Below, piece after piece: positions 1-7,826 of a stretch of DNA of 64,000 bases. The stretch lies in NCBI GenBank assembly GCA_028277645.1, contig JANQFV010000062.1:1-64000 (forward strand), in the 5' to 3' direction. Position 1 is the first letter of the stretch. Each line of letters opens with the position of its first letter. Made by a program: the position numbers and the translations under genes. Below the pieces are notes generated by a model. That model ran no database searches. It saw only the letters and a list, made by a program, of their open reading frames with translations, and was not told the origin of the DNA. This DNA comes from Phycisphaerae bacterium (GTDB lineage: Bacteria > Planctomycetota > Phycisphaerae > UBA1845 > Fen-1342).

Positions 1-560
1 AAGGCGAGTAGAGCGAACGTCGCCGACAGCATGTGTGTGCGCCCCATGTCGGCGGCGAACGCGTCGACGCTCATCGGGTGCAACGTCCAGAGCAGCGCGC
101 AAGCCCAGGCCACGACGCTCACGGATCGGCGCAGCGCCGTCGCGTGGCAGAGCAGCTCGTGCAGAACCAACCACACCAGCAATCCGTTGCAGGCGTGAAT
201 GAGCACGTCAATCAGCCGAGTCGCCCACGCGCGCCCACCGAACGCCGCCCACTCCAGCGTGTAAGTCGCGATCGGGACCGGTTGGTACAGGTCGTTGTGA
301 ACCGTAGTGAAGATCTCCCCCAGACGCTGCGTCAGCGTGCCTGGGTTGCCCACGTTCGCGGGGTTCACCAGCGGGTTGCCCACGATGAACCGTGATTCGT
401 CGCCCATCAACCATGGCGCGTCGAGGCTCGGCGACCCCGCCACCAGCACTGCGACCACCAGAACGGTGCCGAGCGACCACGCGCGCCGCGCGTCTGACGC
501 GGCGCTGTTCGCGGACGTTGGCGTTGCTGAAGGGGCCGGGTTGTGCGGATCAACCGACAT
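1..560 (-). CDS. Polytopic membrane protein, TMTC / glycosyltransferase-39-like, partial (runs off left edge)
   Basis: The ORF track misses this gene because it has no stop inside the window. Reading minus from the ATG at 558-560 gives 186 open codons to the edge. A first hydrophobic helix lies at about residues 28-42 ('LGTVLVVAVLVAG'). The phrases 'GDESRFIVGNP', 'LLWTLHPMSVDAFA' and 'GRTHMLSATFALLA' match the first loop and helices of TMTC-type and bacterial TPR-containing O-glycosyltransferase-like proteins, where 'LHP...gRt..l' recurs. Such proteins are inner-membrane enzymes or enzyme-like proteins using lipid-linked sugar donors. The C-terminal part, usually TPR repeats, lies outside the window, so activity cannot be judged. 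The gene is divergent from the HNH gene. Confidence 0.7.
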   Translation of the reverse strand, partial: MSVDPHNPAPSATPTSANSAASDARRAWSLGTVLVVAVLVAGSPSLDAPWLMGDESRFIVGNPLVNPANVGNPGTLTQRLGEIFTTVHNDLYQPVPIATYTLEWAAFGGRAWATRLIDVLIHACNGLLVWLVLHELLCHATALRRSVSVVAWACALLWTLHPMSVDAFAADMGRTHMLSATFALLA

Positions 561-678
561 GAGCGCGTTTATCGTGCCTTCACGAGTGTCCGGCAAGTCG
601 GCGGCGTCGGATGTCGTTGGAAAGTCCGCGTTAGCGCGCCACCAGCCGGGTGTTCATCAAAGCCTAACCGGCCAGAGC

Positions 679-707
679 TTGTTTGGCATAGCTAGGAACC
701 CTATAAT
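679..707 (+). promoter_or_regulatory. Sigma70-like promoter for the HNH gene
   Basis: TTGTTT (679-684), a 17-bp spacer and a perfect TATAAT (702-707) lie in the gap between the divergent membrane-protein and HNH genes. The predicted start of transcription is near 714, about 40 nt before the GTG at 753. The -10 is the best in the window; the -35 matches only TTG. Confidence 0.55.
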
Positions 708-752
708 TGGCATGCGAGTTGTGTTTGTACCGCAATTTGTAGGTGTGGTCCG

Positions 753-1394
753 GTGGTCGTGCACACAACAACCAGCGCAGCGCCGCTAAGTGCCAGCGTG
801 CTATTGCTCAACCGTCTTTACATGGCGGTGCGCGTGGTGTCTGCGCGCCGGGCGCTCACGTTGCTGTATCGTGACCTGGCCGAGGTTGTTTCCGTCGACG
901 ACGGCAAGTACCTCGCGTACGACTTCGACGACTGGGTCGACGTCAGCCAGGCCAAGCGCGAGTTCGAGCCGGAGCTGCACGATTGGGTCCGCACGGTTCG
1001 CTTCCAGATCGCCGTGCCGAAGATCATTCGCCTGCTGGGCTACGACAAGTTGCCCGCCGCGGGCGTGAAGCTCAATCGGCGCAATCTGTTCGCGCGCGAT
1101 CAGAACCGCTGCCAGTATTGCGGAAAGCGCTTTCCGAGCAGCGAGCTGAGCCTCGACCATGTCGTCCCGCGCTCACAAGGCGGCCAGAACACGTGGGGCA
1201 ACATTGTCTGCGCGTGCGTGCGCTGCAACGTGCGCAAGGGCGGTCGCACGCCGACGGAGGCCGGCATGAAGCTCATTAATGAACCGCGCAAGCCGCGTCG
1301 CTCGCCGGTGCTTACGGTCAAGATGTCCGACTCGCGCTATGCGAGCTGGAAGCAGTTCCTCGACTTCGCGTACTGGAACGTCGAGCTGAAGTAG
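753..1394 (+). CDS. HNH endonuclease family protein
   Basis: 213 aa from a GTG start; a second GTG at 759 and an ATG at 822 are alternatives. The C-terminal half carries an HNH/zinc module at about residues 120-160: 'CQYCGKRF', then 'LDHVVPRSQGG' with the catalytic His, then 'CACVRCNVRKGGRTP', so two CxxC pairs bracket the nuclease core. The N-terminal region 'LLNRLYMAVRVVSARRALTLLYR' is the conserved lead-in of a widespread bacterial HNH family of this length. The in vivo substrate of that family is not established. It stands alone, with a good promoter upstream and a GC-rich palindrome downstream, and nothing marks it as part of a mobile or restriction system. Confidence 0.85.
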   Translation: MVVHTTTSAAPLSASVLLLNRLYMAVRVVSARRALTLLYRDLAEVVSVDDGKYLAYDFDDWVDVSQAKREFEPELHDWVRTVRFQIAVPKIIRLLGYDKLPAAGVKLNRRNLFARDQNRCQYCGKRFPSSELSLDHVVPRSQGGQNTWGNIVCACVRCNVRKGGRTPTEAGMKLINEPRKPRRSPVLTVKMSDSRYASWKQFLDFAYWNVELK

Positions 1395-1399
1395 CATTA

Positions 1400-1438
1400 C
1401 CCCTCTCCCCCGGTAGCGGAGAGGTTTGGAGAGGGGGG
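1400..1438 (+). terminator. GC-rich palindrome after the HNH gene (possible terminator or repeat)
   Basis: CCCCTCTCC at the start of this stretch is the exact reverse complement of GGAGAGGGG near its end, just after the HNH stop codon. There is no T-run. It may be a factor-dependent terminator or one of the C/T-rich palindromes scattered in this window (compare 3699-3719 and 20751-20773). Confidence 0.35.
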
Positions 1439-1508
1439 CTCTGACAGGCACGGAATCTTTGCTGCGCTTGTACACGTGACAACAGCGCACCGGCCACATC
1501 CCACCGGG

Positions 1509-1538
1509 TTGACAATCCCGCCGAACCCGCCGTATCGT
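1509..1538 (+). promoter_or_regulatory. Sigma70-like promoter for the STAS gene
   Basis: A perfect TTGACA (1509-1514), an 18-bp spacer and TATCGT (1533-1538) predict transcription from about 1545. This lies inside the upstream extension given by the ORF track, which supports the later ATG at 1599 as the true start. Confidence 0.5.
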
Positions 1539-1598
1539 CCGTTCTGGTGCGGCGTGGGCCGGGCCAGCGATTATCGGTACTTAGCGGAGCAGGATGCG

Positions 1599-1937
1599 AT
1601 GTCCGTCCAACAGTGGTCGGAAACAGTGTTGCTGGGGGACCTCGGGGACGATCCGCAGTACACCGATGATCTGACCGCGATCATCGAGCAGTGCCGCAAG
1701 GACACCCGTCTGGACGTGCTGCTCAACTTCGCCGAGGTGTCCTACCTCAACTCGTCCAACATCGCCCAACTGCTCAAGCTGCGCAAGCTCGTCACGGTTA
1801 CGAATGAACGCCGCCTGAAGATGGCCGGCGTGAACACCCGCGTCTGGGGCGTGTTCCTCGTCACCGGCCTGGATCGTCTGTTCGACTTTGTCGACGACGT
1901 CCCCAGCGGGCTCGCGGGGCTGCAGATCGGTGACTAA
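1599..1937 (+). CDS. STAS-domain protein (anti-sigma-factor-antagonist-like)
   Basis: 112 aa from the ATG at 1599. The track's start at 1476 would begin upstream of a good promoter and add 41 unlike residues; 1599 has a GGAG purine tract 8-11 nt ahead. The whole protein is one STAS fold. The phrase 'DVLLNFAEVSYLNSSNIAQLLKLRKL' corresponds to the family's 'lDls.v.yidSsGl..Ll' strand-helix, with the usually phosphorylated Ser present as S in 'NSSN'. Proteins like this bind anti-sigma kinases or work in partner-switching circuits. No RsbW-like kinase, PP2C phosphatase or sigma gene is near, so the partner is unknown. Confidence 0.75.
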   Translation: MSVQQWSETVLLGDLGDDPQYTDDLTAIIEQCRKDTRLDVLLNFAEVSYLNSSNIAQLLKLRKLVTVTNERRLKMAGVNTRVWGVFLVTGLDRLFDFVDDVPSGLAGLQIGD

Positions 1938-1938
1938 A

Positions 1939-3597
1939 TCACATCTCCTCGGTCGCCGCGGCGCTCTCCACCAGGTCATCCCAGTGCTTCTCGTTGAAGA
2001 TGCAGCCGGGGTCGCCGGCGTTTATGGCGCCGTAGTAGGCGTCGGCGCGGGCGCGGCAGCCGCCGCAATAGTGCTTGAACCTGCACACCTCGCAGTGGTG
2101 CGTCAGTTGCCCGCGGTTGCAGAGCAAATCCCAGAACTCGTTGTTACGGAAGATGTCGCGGAACCGCCGGCGGCGGATGTTGCCCAGCACACGCTGCGGC
2201 ATGTAGACGCAGGGCGTGATGTTGCCGGTGGGTTCAACGCAGACGTACGTGCGACCCGCGCCGCAGCCGCCGAGGTACTTGGCGACCACGCGGGCCTTGA
2301 TCCCGCTGCCCGAGCCGGCGTGCGAGCACGACTGCCGTCCGTCGCCGGGCGCACCGGCCAGACACACACGGCCCAGTTGCGGCGCAGTCGAGATGACGCC
2401 GATCTTCCCTGACTGCATCCATTTATTGAGCGTGTCGAGCAACTCCTGTCGTTGCCGCGGCGTCAGATCGTCGTCGGTCATGTTCAGGCCGCGTCCGACC
2501 GGGATGAAGTTGAAGTGCGCCAGGCAGCCGGCGCCCATATCGACCGCGAACTGGAGCATATCGGGCACTTCGGCATAGTTGCCCTGGTGAACGCACATCG
2601 CGATGCCCAGCCGCAGGCCTTGCTGCTCCACGACGTGCCGCATACCGCGCACACTGCGGTGCCACATGCCCGGCTGTCCGCGAAACGCGTCGTGCTTTTC
2701 CGGGTGGACTGAATCGAGCGACACTTCCACGTACTTCACGCCGGCGTCTGCCAACTGCCCAACGAGTCGCGGCGTCAGCGTCGTACCGTTGGTCGCGACG
2801 CTCGCGTGGATGCCGTGGCGCTGGCAGCGGCGAAGAACGGGCAGCAGGTCGGGCGAAATGGTCGGCTCGCCGCCGGCGAACGCGATCATCGCGATGTACT
2901 CGTCGGCGAGCTGGTCGATCAGGTCGAGCTTTTCGTCCAGAGTGAGTTCGGTTGCGAGTGCCTCGTGTTCAGCGTCCTGATAGCAGTGCTTGCACTGCAG
3001 GTTGCACTGCTGCGTGAAGTTCCAGACCGCGAACAGCGGTGCCGCCCAGCGCTGCGGCACGGTCAGTCCGAACTCAGACACGCTGCGGGCCGTCGAAACA
3101 AAGCCGCGCACGGTGCTGGTGTGCTTGCTGATTCGCTCGCGGAACGTCTCAACCGACGTGCCGCCGCGCATGCGGTCGATGAACTTGTGGATCGGCCAGT
3201 ATTTCAGGCGTGTCGACCATGAGGCGTTTGGATCGTGGTACGACTCCAGCGCTTCCTCGATGATCGTTTTACGGCCGGGGCGCTTGCGGGAGATGAAGCC
3301 CAGCAGCCGCCGAACAAAATCGCGGCGCAGCCAGTTCTCCAACGGGTGGTGGAAGTCGCGATCCAGAAAGCGGCGGGGATCGTCTTGCGGCGACAGGAAG
3401 GTGGACTGCTGCGCGAAGTCGTGCGAGGTGACATACCCGTCATCGGGGCGGCTCGCATGCTTAAGCTGGCTGGCCGATGCGGCAGCCGCGCTGGAGTACC
3501 GCTTGCTCACCTTGTGCGCGGTCGTATGCACGGCGGTTTCCGTACGGCTGTCGTACGTGCCGCGCTCGTTTGCGCTTCCCGGGCGGATTTCGTGCAT
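1939..3597 (-). CDS. Radical SAM / SPASM domain protein with long N-terminal extension
   Basis: 552 aa from the ATG at 3597. The radical SAM cluster motif C198xxxC202xxC205 ('CNLQCKHC') is followed by 'AFAGGEPTISPD' (the GGE SAM-binding motif) and a TIM-barrel pattern. The C-terminal third is a SPASM domain binding extra Fe-S clusters: 'GGCGAGRTYVCVEPTG', 'PCVYMP', 'CEVCRFKHYCGGC' and a last Cys near the end. It resembles the NirJ/AhbD and peptide-maturase branch, which act on haem precursors or ribosomal peptides. About 190 residues precede the core, longer than usual, with a low-complexity start and a basic middle. No precursor peptide or haem gene is adjacent, so the substrate is unknown. 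Confidence 0.85.
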   Translation of the reverse strand: MHEIRPGSANERGTYDSRTETAVHTTAHKVSKRYSSAAAASASQLKHASRPDDGYVTSHDFAQQSTFLSPQDDPRRFLDRDFHHPLENWLRRDFVRRLLGFISRKRPGRKTIIEEALESYHDPNASWSTRLKYWPIHKFIDRMRGGTSVETFRERISKHTSTVRGFVSTARSVSEFGLTVPQRWAAPLFAVWNFTQQCNLQCKHCYQDAEHEALATELTLDEKLDLIDQLADEYIAMIAFAGGEPTISPDLLPVLRRCQRHGIHASVATNGTTLTPRLVGQLADAGVKYVEVSLDSVHPEKHDAFRGQPGMWHRSVRGMRHVVEQQGLRLGIAMCVHQGNYAEVPDMLQFAVDMGAGCLAHFNFIPVGRGLNMTDDDLTPRQRQELLDTLNKWMQSGKIGVISTAPQLGRVCLAGAPGDGRQSCSHAGSGSGIKARVVAKYLGGCGAGRTYVCVEPTGNITPCVYMPQRVLGNIRRRRFRDIFRNNEFWDLLCNRGQLTHHCEVCRFKHYCGGCRARADAYYGAINAGDPGCIFNEKHWDDLVESAAATEEM

Positions 3598-3698
3598 ATC
3601 AATACATCCCGAACAGCATCAGATCCTCGGGGAGACACTATACGCGGCAGCGAACACACTCGCGAGAGTAGAGCGGACTCGGTCAGTCGTTTCGCCTC

Positions 3699-3719
3699 AG
3701 GGCGGGTAAAACCCTCCCT
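3699..3719 (-). terminator. Palindrome overlapping the glgB stop codon
   Basis: AGGGCGGGT-aaa-ACCCTCCCT is an inverted repeat with one mismatch and a 3-nt loop, placed exactly at the 3' end of glgB, whose stop is at 3718-3720. No T-run follows on the minus strand. It belongs with the other C/G-rich palindromes of the window. Confidence 0.4.
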
Positions 3720-5790
3720 ACGAGTGCTCAGTGGTCGGTAGCAGCACCTGCGCCGTGCGCGGTGGCAGGTAGATCTGAATCGAATGCTCGCGATGATCCT
3801 GCGGTGTGTCCTGCAAGGGGTACGTCGTGTCGGGACTGACCAACGCGTGCCCGCCGAAGTCGGTGGCGTCGGTGTCGAGCAGCAGCTTGTACTGATCGAC
3901 GGTCCCCTCGCCACTCATGCCGGCACCGGGCACGCCGATGCGATAGTGCTCGACCGCGTGTTCCGGATGGAAGTTGAACGCGAAGACCAGCGGCCCGTGT
4001 TGGAAGCACAGCAGCTTGAAGTCTTCGTGTACGTTCAGCTTCTCGATCGGCCAGGCCGTGAGCACACTGTACTCTGCGTCCAGTTCGACCATGGTCCGGT
4101 CAAATGCACCCAGCGCGTGGTAGCGCAGGTGCGGGTTGTCGGCCAATGACCACTGCCGGCGCGCGTACTTGTAGGAGAACCCGTTGCCCTCACGCGGAAA
4201 GTCGACCCACTCCGGGTGGCCGAACTCGTTGCCCATGAAGCTGAGCCAGCCCTCGCCACCGAGCGCGAAGGTCAGCAGGCGGATCATCTTGTGCAGCGCC
4301 ACGCCGCGGTCGATCACCAGGTTTGGCTGGGCATTGTTCATGTACCAGTAGATGTCGGCGTCCATCAGCCACATGGCGATGGTTTTGTCACCGACGAGGG
4401 CCTGGTCGTGCGACTCAGCGTAGGCGATGTGCTTTTCGTGCTGCCGGCGATTGATGAGCGTGTGGTAGATTTCGTCCATGTGCCACTGCTCGTCGGTGCG
4501 TTCTTTGAGCAGCTTGATCCAGTAGTCCGGCAGCCCCATTGCGAGGCGGTAGTCGAATCCCAGACCATCATCCTCGATCGGCCGCGCGATGCCGACCATG
4601 CCGGACATGTCTTCGGCGATCGTGATGGCGTCCGGCTCGATCTCGTGAACGAGCTGGTTGGCGAGCTGCAGATAGACGATGGCGTCCTCGTCCACGTGCG
4701 GCGGGAAGTACTGGTCGTACGACGTGAAGTCGCGCCCCAGCCCGTGGTCGAGGTACATCATGCTCGTGACGCCGTCGAAGCGAAATCCGTCGAAGCGGAA
4801 CTCCTCCAGCCAGTAGCGGACGTTGGAAAGCAGGAAGCGCAGCACTTCTAACTTGCTGTAGTCAAAGCAGAGCGAGTCCCAGGCCGGGTGCTGTCCGCGG
4901 CCGCCGTCGTGGAAGTACTGATACTGCGTGCCGTCGAAGAGGTTGAGGCCCTCATAGGTGTTCTTGACGGCGTGGCTGTGTACGAGATCGAGCAGCACGA
5001 CCAGACTGAGCCCGTGGGCCTTGTCGATTAGTTTCTTCAACTCCTCCGGCGTGCCAAAGCGTGACGACGGTGCGAAGAAGTTGCTCACCTGGTAGCCGAA
5101 CGAGCCGTAGTAGGGGTGCTCCTGGATCGCCATGAGCTGGACGGCGTTGTAGCCGGCTTCGGCGATGCGCGGCAGGACGTCGCGGGCAAACTCGGTGTAC
5201 GTACCGACGCGCTCTTCTTCCGTGGCCATGCCGACGTGCGCTTCGTAGACGCGCAGATTGCCTGTGAGCTTCGGCCGTCGATGACGCCACTTGTGCGGCT
5301 TGGGCGGCTGCCAGTACTGCCCGACGAAGTGGTTTGTGTTGGCCTCGGGCATTACGCGCCGAGTGAACGGCGGCAAGCGGTCCATCGGACCAAGTTCGGT
5401 GTGTACGTGCACCTTTAGTGCACTTCCGTGCGTCAGCCGCTGGGCGTATTCGTCATCCGGGAAGAACCGCGTCCAGATCCCATACGCCTCAGGGCTCAGC
5501 GGATCGGACATGCGGTTCCAGTCGTTGAACTCGCCCGTGAGCGTCATGGCGACGGCGCGCGGCGCCCACTCGCGGAACCAGACGCCGGGGCGCCCATCGC
5601 ACTCGCCGCGCGTGAAGCCGAAGTACTCGTGCCCGCGGCTGATGGCGTCGAGCGAGCCGAAGGTGTCTTCGATGCGCTGGAGCGTATTGCGATAGCGCTC
5701 GTGTCGCGTGCGGAGCGCGTCGGCGAAAGGCTCCAGCCATGGATCGTGTTCGATCAGACGCGTACCGTCGTTCGTTGAACGCTCTGACAT
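3718..5790 (-). CDS. glgB: 1,4-alpha-glucan branching enzyme, eukaryote-like GH13
   Basis: 690 aa from the ATG at 5788-5790 (MSERSTNDG). The track's GTG start adds 24 unlikely residues. It cuts alpha-1,4 glucan and rejoins it as alpha-1,6 branches during glycogen synthesis in the cytoplasm. Visible parts are an N-terminal CBM48 region ('VWFREWAPRAVAMTLTGEFNDWN'), then the GH13 barrel with 'DLVHSH', 'GFRFDGVTSMMY' (nucleophile Asp), 'TIAEDMSG' (acid/base Glu) and 'AESHDQALVGDK' (stabilising Asp), then an all-beta C-terminus. The opening 'DPWLEPFADALRTRHERY' and the MMY/EDMSG motifs resemble eukaryotic GBE1 more than E. coli GlgB. No other glycogen gene is nearby. Confidence 0.93.
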   Translation of the reverse strand: MSERSTNDGTRLIEHDPWLEPFADALRTRHERYRNTLQRIEDTFGSLDAISRGHEYFGFTRGECDGRPGVWFREWAPRAVAMTLTGEFNDWNRMSDPLSPEAYGIWTRFFPDDEYAQRLTHGSALKVHVHTELGPMDRLPPFTRRVMPEANTNHFVGQYWQPPKPHKWRHRRPKLTGNLRVYEAHVGMATEEERVGTYTEFARDVLPRIAEAGYNAVQLMAIQEHPYYGSFGYQVSNFFAPSSRFGTPEELKKLIDKAHGLSLVVLLDLVHSHAVKNTYEGLNLFDGTQYQYFHDGGRGQHPAWDSLCFDYSKLEVLRFLLSNVRYWLEEFRFDGFRFDGVTSMMYLDHGLGRDFTSYDQYFPPHVDEDAIVYLQLANQLVHEIEPDAITIAEDMSGMVGIARPIEDDGLGFDYRLAMGLPDYWIKLLKERTDEQWHMDEIYHTLINRRQHEKHIAYAESHDQALVGDKTIAMWLMDADIYWYMNNAQPNLVIDRGVALHKMIRLLTFALGGEGWLSFMGNEFGHPEWVDFPREGNGFSYKYARRQWSLADNPHLRYHALGAFDRTMVELDAEYSVLTAWPIEKLNVHEDFKLLCFQHGPLVFAFNFHPEHAVEHYRIGVPGAGMSGEGTVDQYKLLLDTDATDFGGHALVSPDTTYPLQDTPQDHREHSIQIYLPPRTAQVLLPTTEHS

Positions 5791-5966
5791 TTGTGTGTCC
5801 AGGTAGTGACGTAGACGAGCCGCGGGGAGTCTAAGGGCCGCCGTATGCCACGTGCAAGGCACACCTTTGATCGCTCAAACGGCGGTTGATCGGCTGGGGT
5901 TGTGAGGCCCGCGCGGGCGTCTTACGATGCCGCCACGACGCTTCGCGTACTGCACAGGAGGCGGGC

Positions 5967-7826
5967 ATGTCGCAGCGGTTCCGCTACCCGATCTGGTGTC
6001 GCGGCGATCTGGATGGGTTCTTCGGCCTGATGGTCGACAATCTCGTGCAGGTGCTGGTGATTGTCGATTTCTGCAAGTACATCGCCGGCATGCCGGACGA
6101 GCTGGTCTACGGTCGCGTCTTGCCGGGCGTCGCGATCAGCCTGTTGGTGGGGAACCTGTTCTACGGCTTTCAGGCACATTGGCTCGCGCGACGGAACCTC
6201 AACGCTGAGTGCACGGCTTTGCCGTACGGCATCAATACGCCATCGGTGATCGCCTACGCGTTCTTCATCATGGGGCCGGTGTACCAGCAGACCCAGGACG
6301 CGAACCTCGCGTGGATGGCGGGGATACTGGCCTGCCTGGTCAGCGGCGTGATTGAGTTTTTGGGGGCGTTTGTGGCCGAGCGGTTGCGGCGCGTGACGCC
6401 GCGGGCGGCGCTGCTGGGTGTGCTGGCCGGGATCGGTATCACATTTATCGCGGCCGAGTTTGCCTTCCGTATCTACACGCGGCCGTTGGTCGGGATGTTG
6501 CCGCTGGCGTTCCTGCTGCTGGCGTACTTCGCGCACTACAAATTCCCGCTGCGCCTGCCGGGTGGATTCCTGGCAATCCTGTTTGGCAGTCTGTTGGCCT
6601 GGGGCACGACGCTCTTTGGCGGTGCGTGGTTCGGCAGCGTGCCGATGTCGGTCGAGAATCTCCAGGCTGCGTGCGATCCAGCGCAGGTGCGCTGGATGCA
6701 ACCAGTCTTCGTCGGCCAACAGATCTGGGAGTTTCTTCAGTCCAACCCCAATCTGGTGCTCCTCTATCTGACTGTGTCGGTGCCGATGGGCATCATCAAC
6801 GTGCTGGGTTCACTCCAGAACATCGAGTCTGCCGAAGCCGGCGGTGATCGTTTCGCGACGGCGCCGTCGTTGGCCGTCAACGGGCTGGGTTCAATCGCGG
6901 CCGGGCTGTTCGGCTCGTGCTTCCCGACGACGATCTACATCGGCCACCCGGGCTGGAAGGCGCTGGGCGCGCGAGCCAGCTACTCGATCGTCAACGGCCT
7001 TTTCTTCACCGGCATCTTTCTGTTTGGCCTCGGGCCGGTGCTGCGGGCGCTGATACCGATCGAAGCCGGCGCTGCCATTGTGGTCTACATCGGCATCATC
7101 ATTACGGCGCAAGCGTTTCAAGCCACGCCGAAGATACACGCGCCGGCGGTCGCACTCGCCCTGTTCCCCGCGATGGGCGCGCTGATCGTTGTCATGCTGG
7201 GACTCTACTTCGCCTATCCCGGCGTGGGCGTGACGCTGGCCGAAATCGCGCAAAATCCCACACCGCAGACCGAGTATCTCACCGGTATGTTGGCGCTGAC
7301 CGGTGCCAATTCCGGGTGGATGGTCGTGACGTTGATTCTGGCCGCGATCGGTGTGGCCATGATCGAACATCGCTACCGCGCGGCGGCGATCTGGTCCACC
7401 GCAGCGCTCGTGCTGACATTGGCCGGCGCGATTCACGCTTATCGGCTCGAAGGCAATGTGATTCGTGAGTACTTCATCTGGCAGAGCGTGGACTACGCCC
7501 ACCTTCAGACGGCGCCGACAACAGCCCCGGCGGCGCCCGCCGGCACGCAGCCGATCGCAACCAGCGTCGGTTACCGCGCGTATCCCGTGGCGGTGGGGTA
7601 TGCGCTAGCGACGCTACTGTTTGTATTGGCGGCCTGGCGTGGATATCGCGAGGAGGGGCGGCGCGTCGTGCCACTGCCGCGCTCGCCGGATTCAGAGCTT
7701 ACGCCAGTAGATGATTCGGCGGCGCCGGATGCCGACCCAGAGTTCGCGGATCGATCGAGGTTTTTCACGGGCAGAGACGTGGCGCGATCGACGGGAGCAG
7801 AGCATGGATCTGAAGACACAGGTTGA
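5967..7826 (+). CDS. NCS2-like permease, probable purine transporter
   Basis: 619 aa. The ATG at 5967 follows AGGAGG by 6 nt, so the track's 5886 start is rejected. It is a polytopic inner-membrane protein with about a dozen hydrophobic helices, e.g. 'GVAISLLVGNLFYGFQAHWLA', 'ALLGVLAGIGITFIA' and 'LPLAFLLLAYFAHY'. The conserved string 'TALPYGINTPSVIAYAFFIMGPVY' is typical of a branch of the xanthine/uracil/ascorbate permease superfamily. It overlaps the adenine deaminase start by 23 bp, so the two are co-translated, and import of adenine or a related base is the simple inference. The last 90 residues are hydrophilic and acidic. Substrate specificity is not shown by the sequence. Confidence 0.8.
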   Translation: MSQRFRYPIWCRGDLDGFFGLMVDNLVQVLVIVDFCKYIAGMPDELVYGRVLPGVAISLLVGNLFYGFQAHWLARRNLNAECTALPYGINTPSVIAYAFFIMGPVYQQTQDANLAWMAGILACLVSGVIEFLGAFVAERLRRVTPRAALLGVLAGIGITFIAAEFAFRIYTRPLVGMLPLAFLLLAYFAHYKFPLRLPGGFLAILFGSLLAWGTTLFGGAWFGSVPMSVENLQAACDPAQVRWMQPVFVGQQIWEFLQSNPNLVLLYLTVSVPMGIINVLGSLQNIESAEAGGDRFATAPSLAVNGLGSIAAGLFGSCFPTTIYIGHPGWKALGARASYSIVNGLFFTGIFLFGLGPVLRALIPIEAGAAIVVYIGIIITAQAFQATPKIHAPAVALALFPAMGALIVVMLGLYFAYPGVGVTLAEIAQNPTPQTEYLTGMLALTGANSGWMVVTLILAAIGVAMIEHRYRAAAIWSTAALVLTLAGAIHAYRLEGNVIREYFIWQSVDYAHLQTAPTTAPAAPAGTQPIATSVGYRAYPVAVGYALATLLFVLAAWRGYREEGRRVVPLPRSPDSELTPVDDSAAPDADPEFADRSRFFTGRDVARSTGAEHGSEDTG

